This document shows positions 1-7,833 of a stretch of DNA of 64,000 bases, one piece after another. The translations under genes were made by a program, and so were the position numbers. Under the pieces are notes generated by a model, which saw only the letters and a program-made list of their open reading frames with translations, did not search any database and was not told the DNA's origin. Every line of letters begins with the position of its first letter. Position 1 is the first letter of the stretch. The stretch lies in contig JABTUK010000005.1 of assembly GCA_015075405.1 (NCBI GenBank), forward strand, positions 434,001 to 498,000, in the 5' to 3' direction. The stretch is from Anaerolineales bacterium (lineage in GTDB: Bacteria; Chloroflexota; Anaerolineae; 4572-78; J111).

Positions 1-1475
1 GAATGGTGCAGCCCGGCGACGGCCATGGCCTCGCTTTCAAACCGCTCGATAAACTCTTCGTCCTCGGCCAGGTGGCTGTGAATAATTTTAACGGCTACAT
101 AGCGGGCCAGCCCCGCCTGATAAGCTTTGTAAACATCGGCCATGCCCCCCTGTCCCAACCGCTCAACCAGATGGTAGCGGCCCAAATCTCGACCGACCAG
201 ATCGCGCCGTGCCGCCGTGACAATCTCATAGTAGGGTTGATGTTTTTCATACACCCGGCGATTGTTTTCACGGGCCAGGGCCAGCAGGTCGTCAAGCTGC
301 AAGGTCTGCTCGCAATATTCGAGTAGGCGGTCAATGATTTCGGCCTTGCCTTTGCTGCGGGCCAGTTGGTGATGGACCGGTTTAAATTCCGGCAGGTCAA
401 AGTAGAGCCGGCGCAGTTCTTCTTCGGTCAAGGCGACGGTCAATTCGGTCAGCAGGGAGCGGATATTTTTGAGGATATAACGGGTGGTAATGACCTGCCC
501 TTTTTTGGCCGGGTGGACCGAAATGTCCACTTCGTCCAGGGTTGGCGGGTGGTCTACGGCAGCTTTGGGCCGGGGTTCGACCTTGACCACAGCCTGCGCC
601 AAAACCTCCTTTGCCGACACTTCGGCGCTTTTGACCTGTAAAGCGTGCTCCAGGGCCTCAGCCAAGGCTGCGCCGCCGGGGTAGCGATCACCCGGCTCTT
701 TGGCTAACGCTTTGAGGATGACTGCTTCAAGCTCTGGGCTGAGGTCGGGCCGGCGCTGGCGCGGCGGCGGCGGCGACTCGGTTAAATGAAGCATGGCGAT
801 ATCGTAGGGATGGGCCGCTTCAAAGGGCAGTTTGCCGGTGAAGATCTCGTACAAAATTACCCCCAGGCTGTACAAGTCGCTTTGCGGCACTGCACCGGCT
901 GACGACACCACCTGTTCCGGGGCGATGTAATGAGGGGTGCCAAAAATTTCGCCGCGCGTCTGGTAATCCAGCAAAACCAGGCCAAAGTCGGTCAAAATGG
1001 GCTGGCCCTGCGGGTTGAGCATAATATTGGAAGGCTTAATATCACGATGGATGACGCCCTGGCTGTGGACGTAATCGAGGGCCAGGCAGACAGGCCGGAT
1101 AATCTGGCTCACTTTAGCCGGCGGCATGAACTGTTCGTCGTCGTGATACTTTGCCAAAACGGTCTCCAAATCATCGCCCTCGATATACTCCATGGCGATG
1201 TAGAGCCGCCCGTTGGCCTCGCCATAGCGATACACCCCGACCACGTGGGGATGCTTCAACTGGGCAATGGCCTGGGCTTCGCGCTCAAAGCGGGCCGTGT
1301 AGGCCGGGTCGGCCTGAAAAGGGGTATCAATGACCTTGATAGCTGCCTGGCGTTTGAGGCGAGTATCAAAACCGCGATACACCCGCGCCATGCCCCCATG
1401 CCCCAGCAACGCTTCCAGGCGATATTCGTCCAATTGTTGAGAGAGTAAATTATCAGTTAACGCTTGCTCAGTCAT
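1..1475 (-). CDS. Tandem serine/threonine protein kinase with a central effector-associated domain (3' end cut by window)
   Basis: The frame is open from ATG 1475 to the left edge. Kinase domain 1 (about residues 17-270) shows the glycine loop GHGGMARVY, the VAIK-type lysine (AAIKVID), HRDIKPSN, DFG (TDFGL) and GTPHYIAPE, so it looks like an active Hanks-type (PknB-like) kinase. Residues about 335-400 form a helical module containing EEELRRLYFDL, GKAEIIDRLLEY and LDDLLALARE. This resembles the bacterial effector-associated (EAD, death-like) adaptor domains found in conflict and apoptosis-like systems. A second kinase domain starts near residue 425 (RLGQGGMADVY, then VAVKIIH) and runs off the window. 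A purine-rich RBS (AAGAGAG) precedes the start. The gene lies downstream of the acyltransferase-like and STAND genes on the same strand. The kinase call is firm; the EAD call is by pattern only. Confidence 0.88.
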   Translation of the reverse strand, partial: MTEQALTDNLLSQQLDEYRLEALLGHGGMARVYRGFDTRLKRQAAIKVIDTPFQADPAYTARFEREAQAIAQLKHPHVVGVYRYGEANGRLYIAMEYIEGDDLETVLAKYHDDEQFMPPAKVSQIIRPVCLALDYVHSQGVIHRDIKPSNIMLNPQGQPILTDFGLVLLDYQTRGEIFGTPHYIAPEQVVSSAGAVPQSDLYSLGVILYEIFTGKLPFEAAHPYDIAMLHLTESPPPPRQRRPDLSPELEAVILKALAKEPGDRYPGGAALAEALEHALQVKSAEVSAKEVLAQAVVKVEPRPKAAVDHPPTLDEVDISVHPAKKGQVITTRYILKNIRSLLTELTVALTEEELRRLYFDLPEFKPVHHQLARSKGKAEIIDRLLEYCEQTLQLDDLLALARENNRRVYEKHQPYYEIVTAARRDLVGRDLGRYHLVERLGQGGMADVYKAYQAGLARYVAVKIIHSHLAEDEEFIERFESEAMAVAGLHH

Positions 1476-1489
1476 AACGCTCTCTTTTA

Positions 1490-1557
1490 TGATACGTGAT
1501 GCGTGATACGTGAAAGGTCTTTGCTCAGAATTATCACGCATCACGTATCACGCATCA
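1490..1557. repeat. Interspersed inverted repeat, family A (GTGATACG/GTGATGCG words)
   Basis: Two 24-nt arms are each built from three 8-nt words of the type GTGATACG or GTGATGCG, and they are nearly complementary around a spacer of about 20 nt. The element fills the gap between the acyltransferase-like gene and the kinase gene. A second copy lies at 10769-10838. Confidence 0.85.
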
Positions 1558-1558
1558 G

Positions 1559-4063
1559 TTACCCTAAATTTTCTGGGGTAATTCTGGAATTGCGTAAATG
1601 AGTTTCCCGGCTGGATTGGGTGATCTGGCGCAGCTCCTGGGCAAATTTATTTAATCCCTCGGCGTAAGCGTCGAGGTAGTGCTGGGTTAAACGCTGGGCC
1701 AAGGCTTTATGCCCGCAGGCCAGCAAAAGCGCCCCGTGCGGCCGGAAATCGCGCAGAGTCAGGCGCAGCACGCCCTGGGCATCGGTCAGCACCCCCCAGA
1801 CCAGCGTTTTTTTATCGTTGTCGTCTTTGGCCGAGATAAAACGGGTCAGCGTGCTGCCCGGAACTACCGCCCCGACATTTGAGAAAACTTCCCGGCCTTT
1901 GAGCAGGTCATTCAGAAGATCAAAACTTGCCGGAACTTTTTCCAGTAAATGTTGTAGCGGCGCAGGAAAGTGGGCCAACAGCTTCAGAGCGTTCAGGCTC
2001 AAACTCTCACCCGCGCGCGCCGATGCCTTAACCTGCTCCAAAATCTGGCCGAAGCCGGCCAGGGTGGCGAGATATTCGCGCTGCAAACGGTCAAACTCGG
2101 CGTAAGCAGCGCTGCGATCCCCGGCTGCCTGTTGGTACGTTTTCCAGGCGGCCATCACCTGCCGGTGCAGCCCGACAAAACCCAACTGGGTTAAAGGCGC
2201 TTCAAACGTGACCGGATAGAGCCGGTCTCGCGGGGCGCGCTGGCTGGCATCCACCGGGATGAGGATGGTCGGATTCACCGGCTCGACCTTGCGAAGGGTG
2301 TCCAATGCTACCAGCGCCGCCTGACGGGATTCGGGCTGGGCGGCTAACGCTTCCAACGCCTCGATCAACTGAGGGTCGGGCTGATAGGTGAGGGCGTGGA
2401 TGGCCCGGTAGAGAATCAGTAGATCGTTGATGGTCACTTGAATCAAATCGTTGCGCTGTTTGAAGAGGCGGCGTAACTTGACCAGCGCCTTGAGGTCAAT
2501 CGCTGCTGTTTCGGCGGTAACTTCAACGGCTACGGTGGGCGCCTGCCGGAGCAAAGTCAAATCGGCGGCTGGGGGGTGAAAGGCTAATTTCTGGGGCTGC
2601 CAGGGGGCCGTCGTCCCCGCGGCTGACCCGCCAAGCTGTTTGGCCCAATAAACAGCTTCCTGGGTTATCATTTCGGCCAGGGCCGCGCCCCAGGCCCCAT
2701 CAAAAAAGATGTGTGACTGGTCAAAGACCATCGTCTCGCCGGTATCGAACAGGGTCAAGGCATGGTCGCCCCGCCCGCGGTCGGCCTGGCGAATCTCGGC
2801 CAGAGGCAGATCGCGGGGCCGCCGGTCGCAGTTCAGCAGGATGGGGGCAAAGCGCAGCCGGTCCAGTTCTGCCACAAAGTCCCGGTCCAACTTCTGGCGT
2901 AGGTCGGGCCAGGCGGAGCGTTTAATCTGGGCCAGCGGCAAAGCCAGGCCAGACAGGCCGGCTTGGTCGAGGGCGGCAGCCACCATCGCCCGGACCCTCT
3001 GCGCGTGGGCCGGGCCGTCTGAGCCGGGAGCGCAGGCCGGAATTAAGAAATAACAGCCTCGGTGAAGCAGGCCAATGCAGGCTTTGGTCAGCGGGATGGG
3101 GACGCGAGTTTCGCCGTAAGGGCCGGGGTCAAGGTAGGCCAGGATAGACATTTGCTGTTGAAAAGCGGGCAACTCCTCGGCTTCTGCCCGGCGCAGGGCT
3201 TGCTGCCACTCCCTTTGCGTGGTGGTATCCAAATCGGCCAGCGCCTCGGCCAGAAATTGGTCAAAGCGGTCGCGGCGATAGGCAAAATAGGGCTGGCGCG
3301 AGCCACCGGCCGGATTGCGCCCGTAAGGCCGCAGTTTTTCCCAGCGCCGGTAAAGCTGAGCGTAGTGGGCGGCGTCGGGCCGGTTGCGGGTCAGTTCCAC
3401 CAGCAAATGGGTCGCTACCCGCTCGCGCCATTCGTTAGCCAGCAAATCATAGTACTGGTGCAGGCAGTAGATGGCCGCCATAACCCAGGCCGTAGCCCGG
3501 TCCACCGGATTCAGGTCAAGGTCGTGGCGGCGCAGAAAGGTGTCGAAGCCGTGGGTTTCGTTGGCGTGGCGGGCGGTATCCTCGCGCACGGCATATTCCA
3601 CGTAAAACTGCCATGTTCCTTCGGGGAAGGCCTCAGCCGGGTCTTTGCCGGCCAGTTTGAGCAGGTGTTGATAGGCCCCAATCACCGCCGCCGGTCCGGC
3701 AAAAAAAGCGGTGAAGACAGCCTTATCCAGCGTTTGTTCGACCCCCCTAAACAGCAGGTTCAGATCACGCCGGACTATTTTGGCCGGGGGACGGCGCTCC
3801 GGCAGGCGAGCCAGGCCGCTCAGGATCATGCCGGGGACATTACCCGCCGGGGCCAAGCGGGCGACTTGCTCGACCACAGCCGTTAATTCGGGCAAAGTCA
3901 GCCGCTCGACCTTCGGCAGGGACAACTGCGAGCGTTGAGCAATCGTATGCAGATTGTCCGCCGTTTTGAGAGAGGCCTGGGCCAGCGGGGTGAGGTTTGA
4001 TGAGCCATGGCGATGCTCCTGTTTGAGCGAAATCTCCTCGTGTGATGGGCGAAGTTCTATCAT
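1559..4063 (-). CDS. Large choline/carnitine acyltransferase-like protein
   Basis: This 834-residue soluble protein has no signal peptide. Residues 451-456 read HIFFDG inside the segment DQSHIFFDGAWGAAL. This is the HxxxDG catalytic signature shared by CoA-dependent acyltransferases (carnitine acyltransferases, condensation domains, wax-ester synthases). Near the C-terminus, STLTRF followed by LVWGVLTD and a helical tail is reminiscent of the carnitine acyltransferase C-terminal lobe. The N-terminal 330 residues are helical and I cannot assign them. ATG 4063 follows a GAGGGGG Shine-Dalgarno 14 bp after the STAND gene stop, so the two are probably co-transcribed. The family is usually about 600 residues and is uncommon in bacteria. 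An NRPS-condensation-like enzyme is the alternative. The gene is certain; the function is tentative. Confidence 0.45.
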   Translation of the reverse strand: MIELRPSHEEISLKQEHRHGSSNLTPLAQASLKTADNLHTIAQRSQLSLPKVERLTLPELTAVVEQVARLAPAGNVPGMILSGLARLPERRPPAKIVRRDLNLLFRGVEQTLDKAVFTAFFAGPAAVIGAYQHLLKLAGKDPAEAFPEGTWQFYVEYAVREDTARHANETHGFDTFLRRHDLDLNPVDRATAWVMAAIYCLHQYYDLLANEWRERVATHLLVELTRNRPDAAHYAQLYRRWEKLRPYGRNPAGGSRQPYFAYRRDRFDQFLAEALADLDTTTQREWQQALRRAEAEELPAFQQQMSILAYLDPGPYGETRVPIPLTKACIGLLHRGCYFLIPACAPGSDGPAHAQRVRAMVAAALDQAGLSGLALPLAQIKRSAWPDLRQKLDRDFVAELDRLRFAPILLNCDRRPRDLPLAEIRQADRGRGDHALTLFDTGETMVFDQSHIFFDGAWGAALAEMITQEAVYWAKQLGGSAAGTTAPWQPQKLAFHPPAADLTLLRQAPTVAVEVTAETAAIDLKALVKLRRLFKQRNDLIQVTINDLLILYRAIHALTYQPDPQLIEALEALAAQPESRQAALVALDTLRKVEPVNPTILIPVDASQRAPRDRLYPVTFEAPLTQLGFVGLHRQVMAAWKTYQQAAGDRSAAYAEFDRLQREYLATLAGFGQILEQVKASARAGESLSLNALKLLAHFPAPLQHLLEKVPASFDLLNDLLKGREVFSNVGAVVPGSTLTRFISAKDDNDKKTLVWGVLTDAQGVLRLTLRDFRPHGALLLACGHKALAQRLTQHYLDAYAEGLNKFAQELRQITQSSRETHLRNSRITPENLG

Positions 4064-4077
4064 AATTCCCCCTCGGT

Positions 4078-7000
4078 TTACTGGATGATCGGCGCGCGGG
4101 GCAAGGTCAGCGAGAGTGGGGCCGACTGATTGTTGTTTTCCTGGCTCTCTTCAACCCGGCATACAGCGGGCATGCGCTCGTCGCCGCTGCAACTGTCGGC
4201 CAGCCCGACCAGCGAGACGGTCTGGCCCTGCAAATTGGGCAAGAAGGTCACCCAGCCCTCAAAAGTGATCTCACCCCCGGCGGGTAGCGGGGCTGAGGTG
4301 AAAGGGTACCACAGGCTGTTCTGACCGGGCACAGTAAAGGCTACAGCAAAGGGGCCGCCCGTAGGTGCGGTATAATCGGTGGAGACTTTAAAGATACCGG
4401 CCTCGGCGTTGCCCTGGTTTCTAACTACCATACGGATCGGAGCTTCGACCTGGCCTTGCCCGTTGATTTGGGGCAAACCTGTCGAGTCCAGGGCTGTAAT
4501 CACCAAATCAGGTAGGGTAATTAAACCGACGCCGCGCAAGGGCAGGCGCTGCGGCGAATTGGGCGCGTTGTCGGTCAGGATCAGTTCGGCTGTCCGCAGG
4601 CCGGTCGAGCGAGGCGTAAAGCGGACCGTAATGACGCAGGCATCGCCGGGCAGCATCAAAAAGTCGGTACAGACCTCCTCAAATGAAAAATCGTCAACGT
4701 TTGCTCCGCCCAGCTCGATTTTGCTAACCCTCAAATCACCCTGGCCCACGTTGGTCAAGGTTACGCTTCGCGGCTCAGTGGTGCTGTTCAGCGGCTGCTC
4801 GCCGAAGTCTACCGTATCGGGGTTGAGGTTTACCGCCGGGTCGCCTTGGCCAAAGCCGCTGAGAAAGACGCTGTGCGGGCTGTCAAGGCTGTTGGTGAAG
4901 AAGGTCAGGCGGGCGCGGCGTTCCCTGGCCGCCGTTGGCCTGAAGCGCACGCTTACCGTGCAGCTACTGTTGGCCGAGAGGCTAGAGCGACTCAGGCAGT
5001 TGCCGGAGTCAAACAGGAAATCACCGGGATTTTCGCCCTCAAGCGTGATATTGTTGATCGTCAGCAGGCCGCCGCCGGTGTTGATTACATTAACGGTAGC
5101 GGTTCGGCTTGTTTCCGCCACCCGGACCGAGCCAAAATTCAAATCCTGCGGCGTCAAAAAAGCAATCGGTCTGGGCGTAGCCGTCGGGCTGGCTGTTGGG
5201 GTGGGGGAGGGAATGAGGGTAAGTGTGGGGGAAGGGGTAGCCGTAGGGATAGGCGTGAGCGTGGGAGTTGAGGTTGGTGTAGAAGAAGCGGTTGCCACGA
5301 GTGTGGGCGAGGGTGAAGGCGACGGGGTAGCGGTCGGTGTAGGAGGAAGGGGGGTCAGGGTTGGCGGGGCGGGCAAGGTGGTGACAACCGGCGGAATGGG
5401 GGTAAAGGTAGCGGTAGATAAGGAAACAATCTGGAGGAGGCTGGTAGGCGTGGCAGCACTGGTCAGCTTCACTTCGGGTTGGTTGAATGAAGGCGCCCAT
5501 GTTGAGCCAAGCCACCCAATCAGGATTAATAACAGGATAATCGTGGCCCCGAGCAGACCAAACAAAGTCCAGGGTGTTCCTGTCGTTCCGTTGGCAGGCG
5601 GCGGTGACGAAGGAGATTGGGGCGGCAACGGCCCAATTAAAAGATTGAGGTTATGGCGGGTAACTTCCGCGCCGGCGAAGTCGCCCAGGGTTTCGCGCAT
5701 GCGTAGCGCCCGGCTCAAAGCGGTTTGAGCTGTAACATGGTCATCCAGGCACAGGGCGCGGGCGCCAAGCTGGTGCCAGACCCAGGCTTTGGCCGCCCGG
5801 TCGCCCAGACCTGTGGCGGCTTGCAGCCCATGTTGCAGCACTTCGGCCCAGGCGTCCCACCGCCCGCTCAAACTTAATGCGCCCTCAATGGCCCGCGCCA
5901 GCCGGAAGGTTTCCGGCCAGCGTTTGGCTTCGACTCCCCAGGTCAGGAGCCGGCGGATAGCCCCCATCTCTTCCAGCAGGTGGTCGGGGACAGCCTGAGA
6001 CTGCTCGGCCCAGCCGGCAAAATACGCCAGGGCGCGCTCGGCCAGGGGGGTCAAATCCCAGGCTGAGGGCCAACGCTGGGCCAGGTCGCCGGTGAGGCTG
6101 TAACGCGGGCTGTGAGCTTGGACCAGTTTGCGCTCGATCAACGCCTCGACCACCGGGGTGGGGTCGGGCAGACCGGTTAAGGCAGCCAGATGGTCGTGCC
6201 CCAGTGATGCGCTGCCAAAGAGGGCCAGCGTGCCCAGCACCCGCCGTTCTGGCGGAGAAAGCTGGCCCAAAAGCTGTTTGTTCAGGCTCTCTGCCGGGAC
6301 AGCTTGCTGTATCTGCCGGGTTATTTCGACCAGGGAGTGGCCGTGATCGCGGGCCAACGCGGCCACCTGGATCAGCCGTAGCGGGTGACCGGCCAGCAAA
6401 TCGCACAGGGTCAAAACGGCTGAAAGTTCGTCCGGGGTGAGTGGGCGGGCCATCTCCCGTTCGATCAGGGTCAGCGCATCATCGCGGGGCAGACCGTTCA
6501 ACGCCAAAACGCGCCCTTCGCCCCACAAGCAGCGCTCGGGTGAGGTCAAAATAAAGGCGCAGTTGGGCGCAGCGTCGAGCAGCGCTTCCACTTCGGTGCG
6601 GTCCAGGCCGATATCGTCCAGCAAAATCAAAGCCTGCTTGTTTTGCAAGCCATGTCGAATTTGAGCTGCGGTGGCTTTGGCCGGAATGTTACTTTCGTGG
6701 AATGCTTCAAAGAGGAATTGCAGCAGGTCGGCCAGGGCGTGCTGTTGCGCCGAGAGGAAAATCACGCCGTCGGCGCAGGCGGTCAAGGGGAGCTGGTAGG
6801 CCAGGTGGCGCAGTAGGCTGGTTTTGCCCAGCCCCGGCGAACCGCACAAGGCCAGGGGCTGTGTGGTCTGGACGGCCGTCATCGCCGCGCCGGTTTCCAC
6901 CTGCCGGTCTAACAGACCGGCAAAGCGGCGCGGACGCAGCAAAACAGGCGTCAGGCGTGGCTGCCAGTGAGCCTGTTCCTCCGGCATGGCCACATTGACC

Positions 7001-7116
7001 ACCCCGCCATGAATGGAGCCAATCTGCACCACGTACTTGCCGATGGCTATCTGGCCACTATTTTCTTGAACTACGGCCGCTGTAATTGTGGAAAGATCAA
7101 GTTCAGTTGAGGCCAT
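4078..7116 (-). CDS. Membrane-spanning STAND (NB-ARC-like) ATPase with Hydin-like and CARDB extracellular domains
   Basis: Domain order: a short beta-rich N-terminus (QIAIGKYVVQIGSIHGGVVN); an NB-ARC-like ATPase with Walker A GSPGLGKTS and Walker B ALILLDD; a winged-helix and TPR-like helical region (about residues 290-490); one transmembrane helix (LFGLLGATIILLLILIGWLG); a long Pro/Thr/Ser-rich linker; two ASH/Hydin-type choice-of-anchor beta-domains (each begins with a DFG[SE]-type strand and contains CTVSVRF or CVITVRF); and a final CARDB-like domain. It may couple an outside signal to a nucleotide switch inside. I place the start at ATG 7116, because GGGGAGG sits 6 nt upstream; an in-frame ATG at 7131 would put that SD inside the gene. 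It heads a cluster with the acyltransferase-like and double-kinase genes. Confidence 0.85.
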   Translation of the reverse strand: MASTELDLSTITAAVVQENSGQIAIGKYVVQIGSIHGGVVNVAMPEEQAHWQPRLTPVLLRPRRFAGLLDRQVETGAAMTAVQTTQPLALCGSPGLGKTSLLRHLAYQLPLTACADGVIFLSAQQHALADLLQFLFEAFHESNIPAKATAAQIRHGLQNKQALILLDDIGLDRTEVEALLDAAPNCAFILTSPERCLWGEGRVLALNGLPRDDALTLIEREMARPLTPDELSAVLTLCDLLAGHPLRLIQVAALARDHGHSLVEITRQIQQAVPAESLNKQLLGQLSPPERRVLGTLALFGSASLGHDHLAALTGLPDPTPVVEALIERKLVQAHSPRYSLTGDLAQRWPSAWDLTPLAERALAYFAGWAEQSQAVPDHLLEEMGAIRRLLTWGVEAKRWPETFRLARAIEGALSLSGRWDAWAEVLQHGLQAATGLGDRAAKAWVWHQLGARALCLDDHVTAQTALSRALRMRETLGDFAGAEVTRHNLNLLIGPLPPQSPSSPPPANGTTGTPWTLFGLLGATIILLLILIGWLGSTWAPSFNQPEVKLTSAATPTSLLQIVSLSTATFTPIPPVVTTLPAPPTLTPLPPTPTATPSPSPSPTLVATASSTPTSTPTLTPIPTATPSPTLTLIPSPTPTASPTATPRPIAFLTPQDLNFGSVRVAETSRTATVNVINTGGGLLTINNITLEGENPGDFLFDSGNCLSRSSLSANSSCTVSVRFRPTAARERRARLTFFTNSLDSPHSVFLSGFGQGDPAVNLNPDTVDFGEQPLNSTTEPRSVTLTNVGQGDLRVSKIELGGANVDDFSFEEVCTDFLMLPGDACVITVRFTPRSTGLRTAELILTDNAPNSPQRLPLRGVGLITLPDLVITALDSTGLPQINGQGQVEAPIRMVVRNQGNAEAGIFKVSTDYTAPTGGPFAVAFTVPGQNSLWYPFTSAPLPAGGEITFEGWVTFLPNLQGQTVSLVGLADSCSGDERMPAVCRVEESQENNNQSAPLSLTLPRAPIIQ

Positions 7117-7244
7117 GTCATCCTCCCCCATTTCTAGAGATGGACATGATCTCTAAATACTGTTAAATGTTTGTAAAATCCATCATAACAGGATTAATTT
7201 TAAAATACAATGGGAAAATAAGGGGGGATAATTTAGAGGGAATC

Positions 7245-7291
7245 GGAGTCCAAAGCTTGCTTTGGCTTTTCCAAAGCAAGCTTTGGACTCC
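7245..7291. repeat. Perfect 21-bp inverted repeat (GGAGTCCAAAGC type, family K)
   Basis: Two exactly complementary 21-nt arms (7245-7265 and 7271-7291) flank a 5-nt CTTTT loop. The element lies just after the stop of the universal stress gene and upstream of the STAND cluster. There is no T-run on the minus side, so it is not a classic terminator. Related half-elements occur at 29902-29983. Confidence 0.85.
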
Positions 7292-7302
7292 AGGGGTTGG
7301 GC

Positions 7303-7722
7303 TTAGTGGCTCAACATCACCGGGCAGGTGGCGTGGCGCATAACTTTGTGGCTGACGCTGCCCAGCAGTAGGCCCTGCAAGGTACTGAGGCCGCGCGTGC
7401 CCATGACAATCAAATCAGCCTGGCGGGTTTCGGCGACGGCCAAAATGGCCTCGGCTTCCGGTCCTTCTAACAGCTCTTCATGCACGGTCACGCTGGTTTC
7501 GCCCAATTTCTGGCGGGCGTCTTGCAAAACTTCCTGTCCGGCGTCTTCGCGCCGGGCGACCAGCTTTTCGTACTCGTCGTAACCAAGCATATCAGAGGTG
7601 TGGGGAAAAACATGCACCAGGTATAAATCGGCCCCAAAGCACTCAGCCAATCCTTTAGCATAACGCAAGGCGTTGTAGCTGTGTTCAGACCCATCCACAG
7701 CGGCAATGATGCGTTTGAACAT
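7303..7722 (-). CDS. Universal stress protein, UspA family
   Basis: This 139-residue single-domain protein starts MFKRIIAAVDGSEHS, the classic first strand and Asp of the Usp fold. It ends with GTRG, a 9-residue gap, then GSVSHKVM and CPVML, which is the G-2x-G-9x-G(S/T) nucleotide-binding pattern of ATP-binding Usp proteins. It is cytoplasmic and probably works as a stress-induced homodimer. It stands alone between two inverted repeats. I cannot name the exact stress it answers to. Confidence 0.95.
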   Translation of the reverse strand: MFKRIIAAVDGSEHSYNALRYAKGLAECFGADLYLVHVFPHTSDMLGYDEYEKLVARREDAGQEVLQDARQKLGETSVTVHEELLEGPEAEAILAVAETRQADLIVMGTRGLSTLQGLLLGSVSHKVMRHATCPVMLSH

Positions 7723-7750
7723 AGTTGTTGTCTCCTCTTTGAGAAAATTT

Positions 7751-7833
7751 CAGGGTAGCAGGGTAGCAAGTAGCAGAGGGTTACAAGTCTGTACCTGCTA
7801 CCCTGCTACCTGCTACTCTGTTGCTTTGCTACT
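7751..7833. repeat. Interspersed inverted repeat, family B (GGTAGCA words)
   Basis: The left arm repeats GGTAGCA and AGTAGCAG words, and the right arm carries the complement (CTGCTACC, CTGCTAC) across a spacer of about 14 nt. The right arm reaches into the last codons of hemL. Another copy is at 60929-60990, and half-arms are fused to family C elements at 17423 and 26167. Confidence 0.85.

Noticed and set aside
930..1448. Plus-strand open frame opposite the kinase
   Set aside because: The minus frame has every kinase motif; the plus frame has none.
1490..1557. Short repeated words taken as a CRISPR array
   Set aside because: The words are 7-8 nt in complementary arms, with no 25-40-nt repeats, no regular unique spacers and no cas genes nearby.
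3062..3886. Long plus-strand open frame (about 274 codons) opposite the acyltransferase-like gene
   Set aside because: It is antisense to a well-supported gene, has no recognisable domain, and its composition is that of a GC-rich shadow frame.
4379..5728. Plus-strand open frame of about 449 codons opposite the STAND gene
   Set aside because: It is a low-complexity shadow of the Pro/Thr linker and Hydin-like domains (Val/Gly runs), with no RBS or domain.
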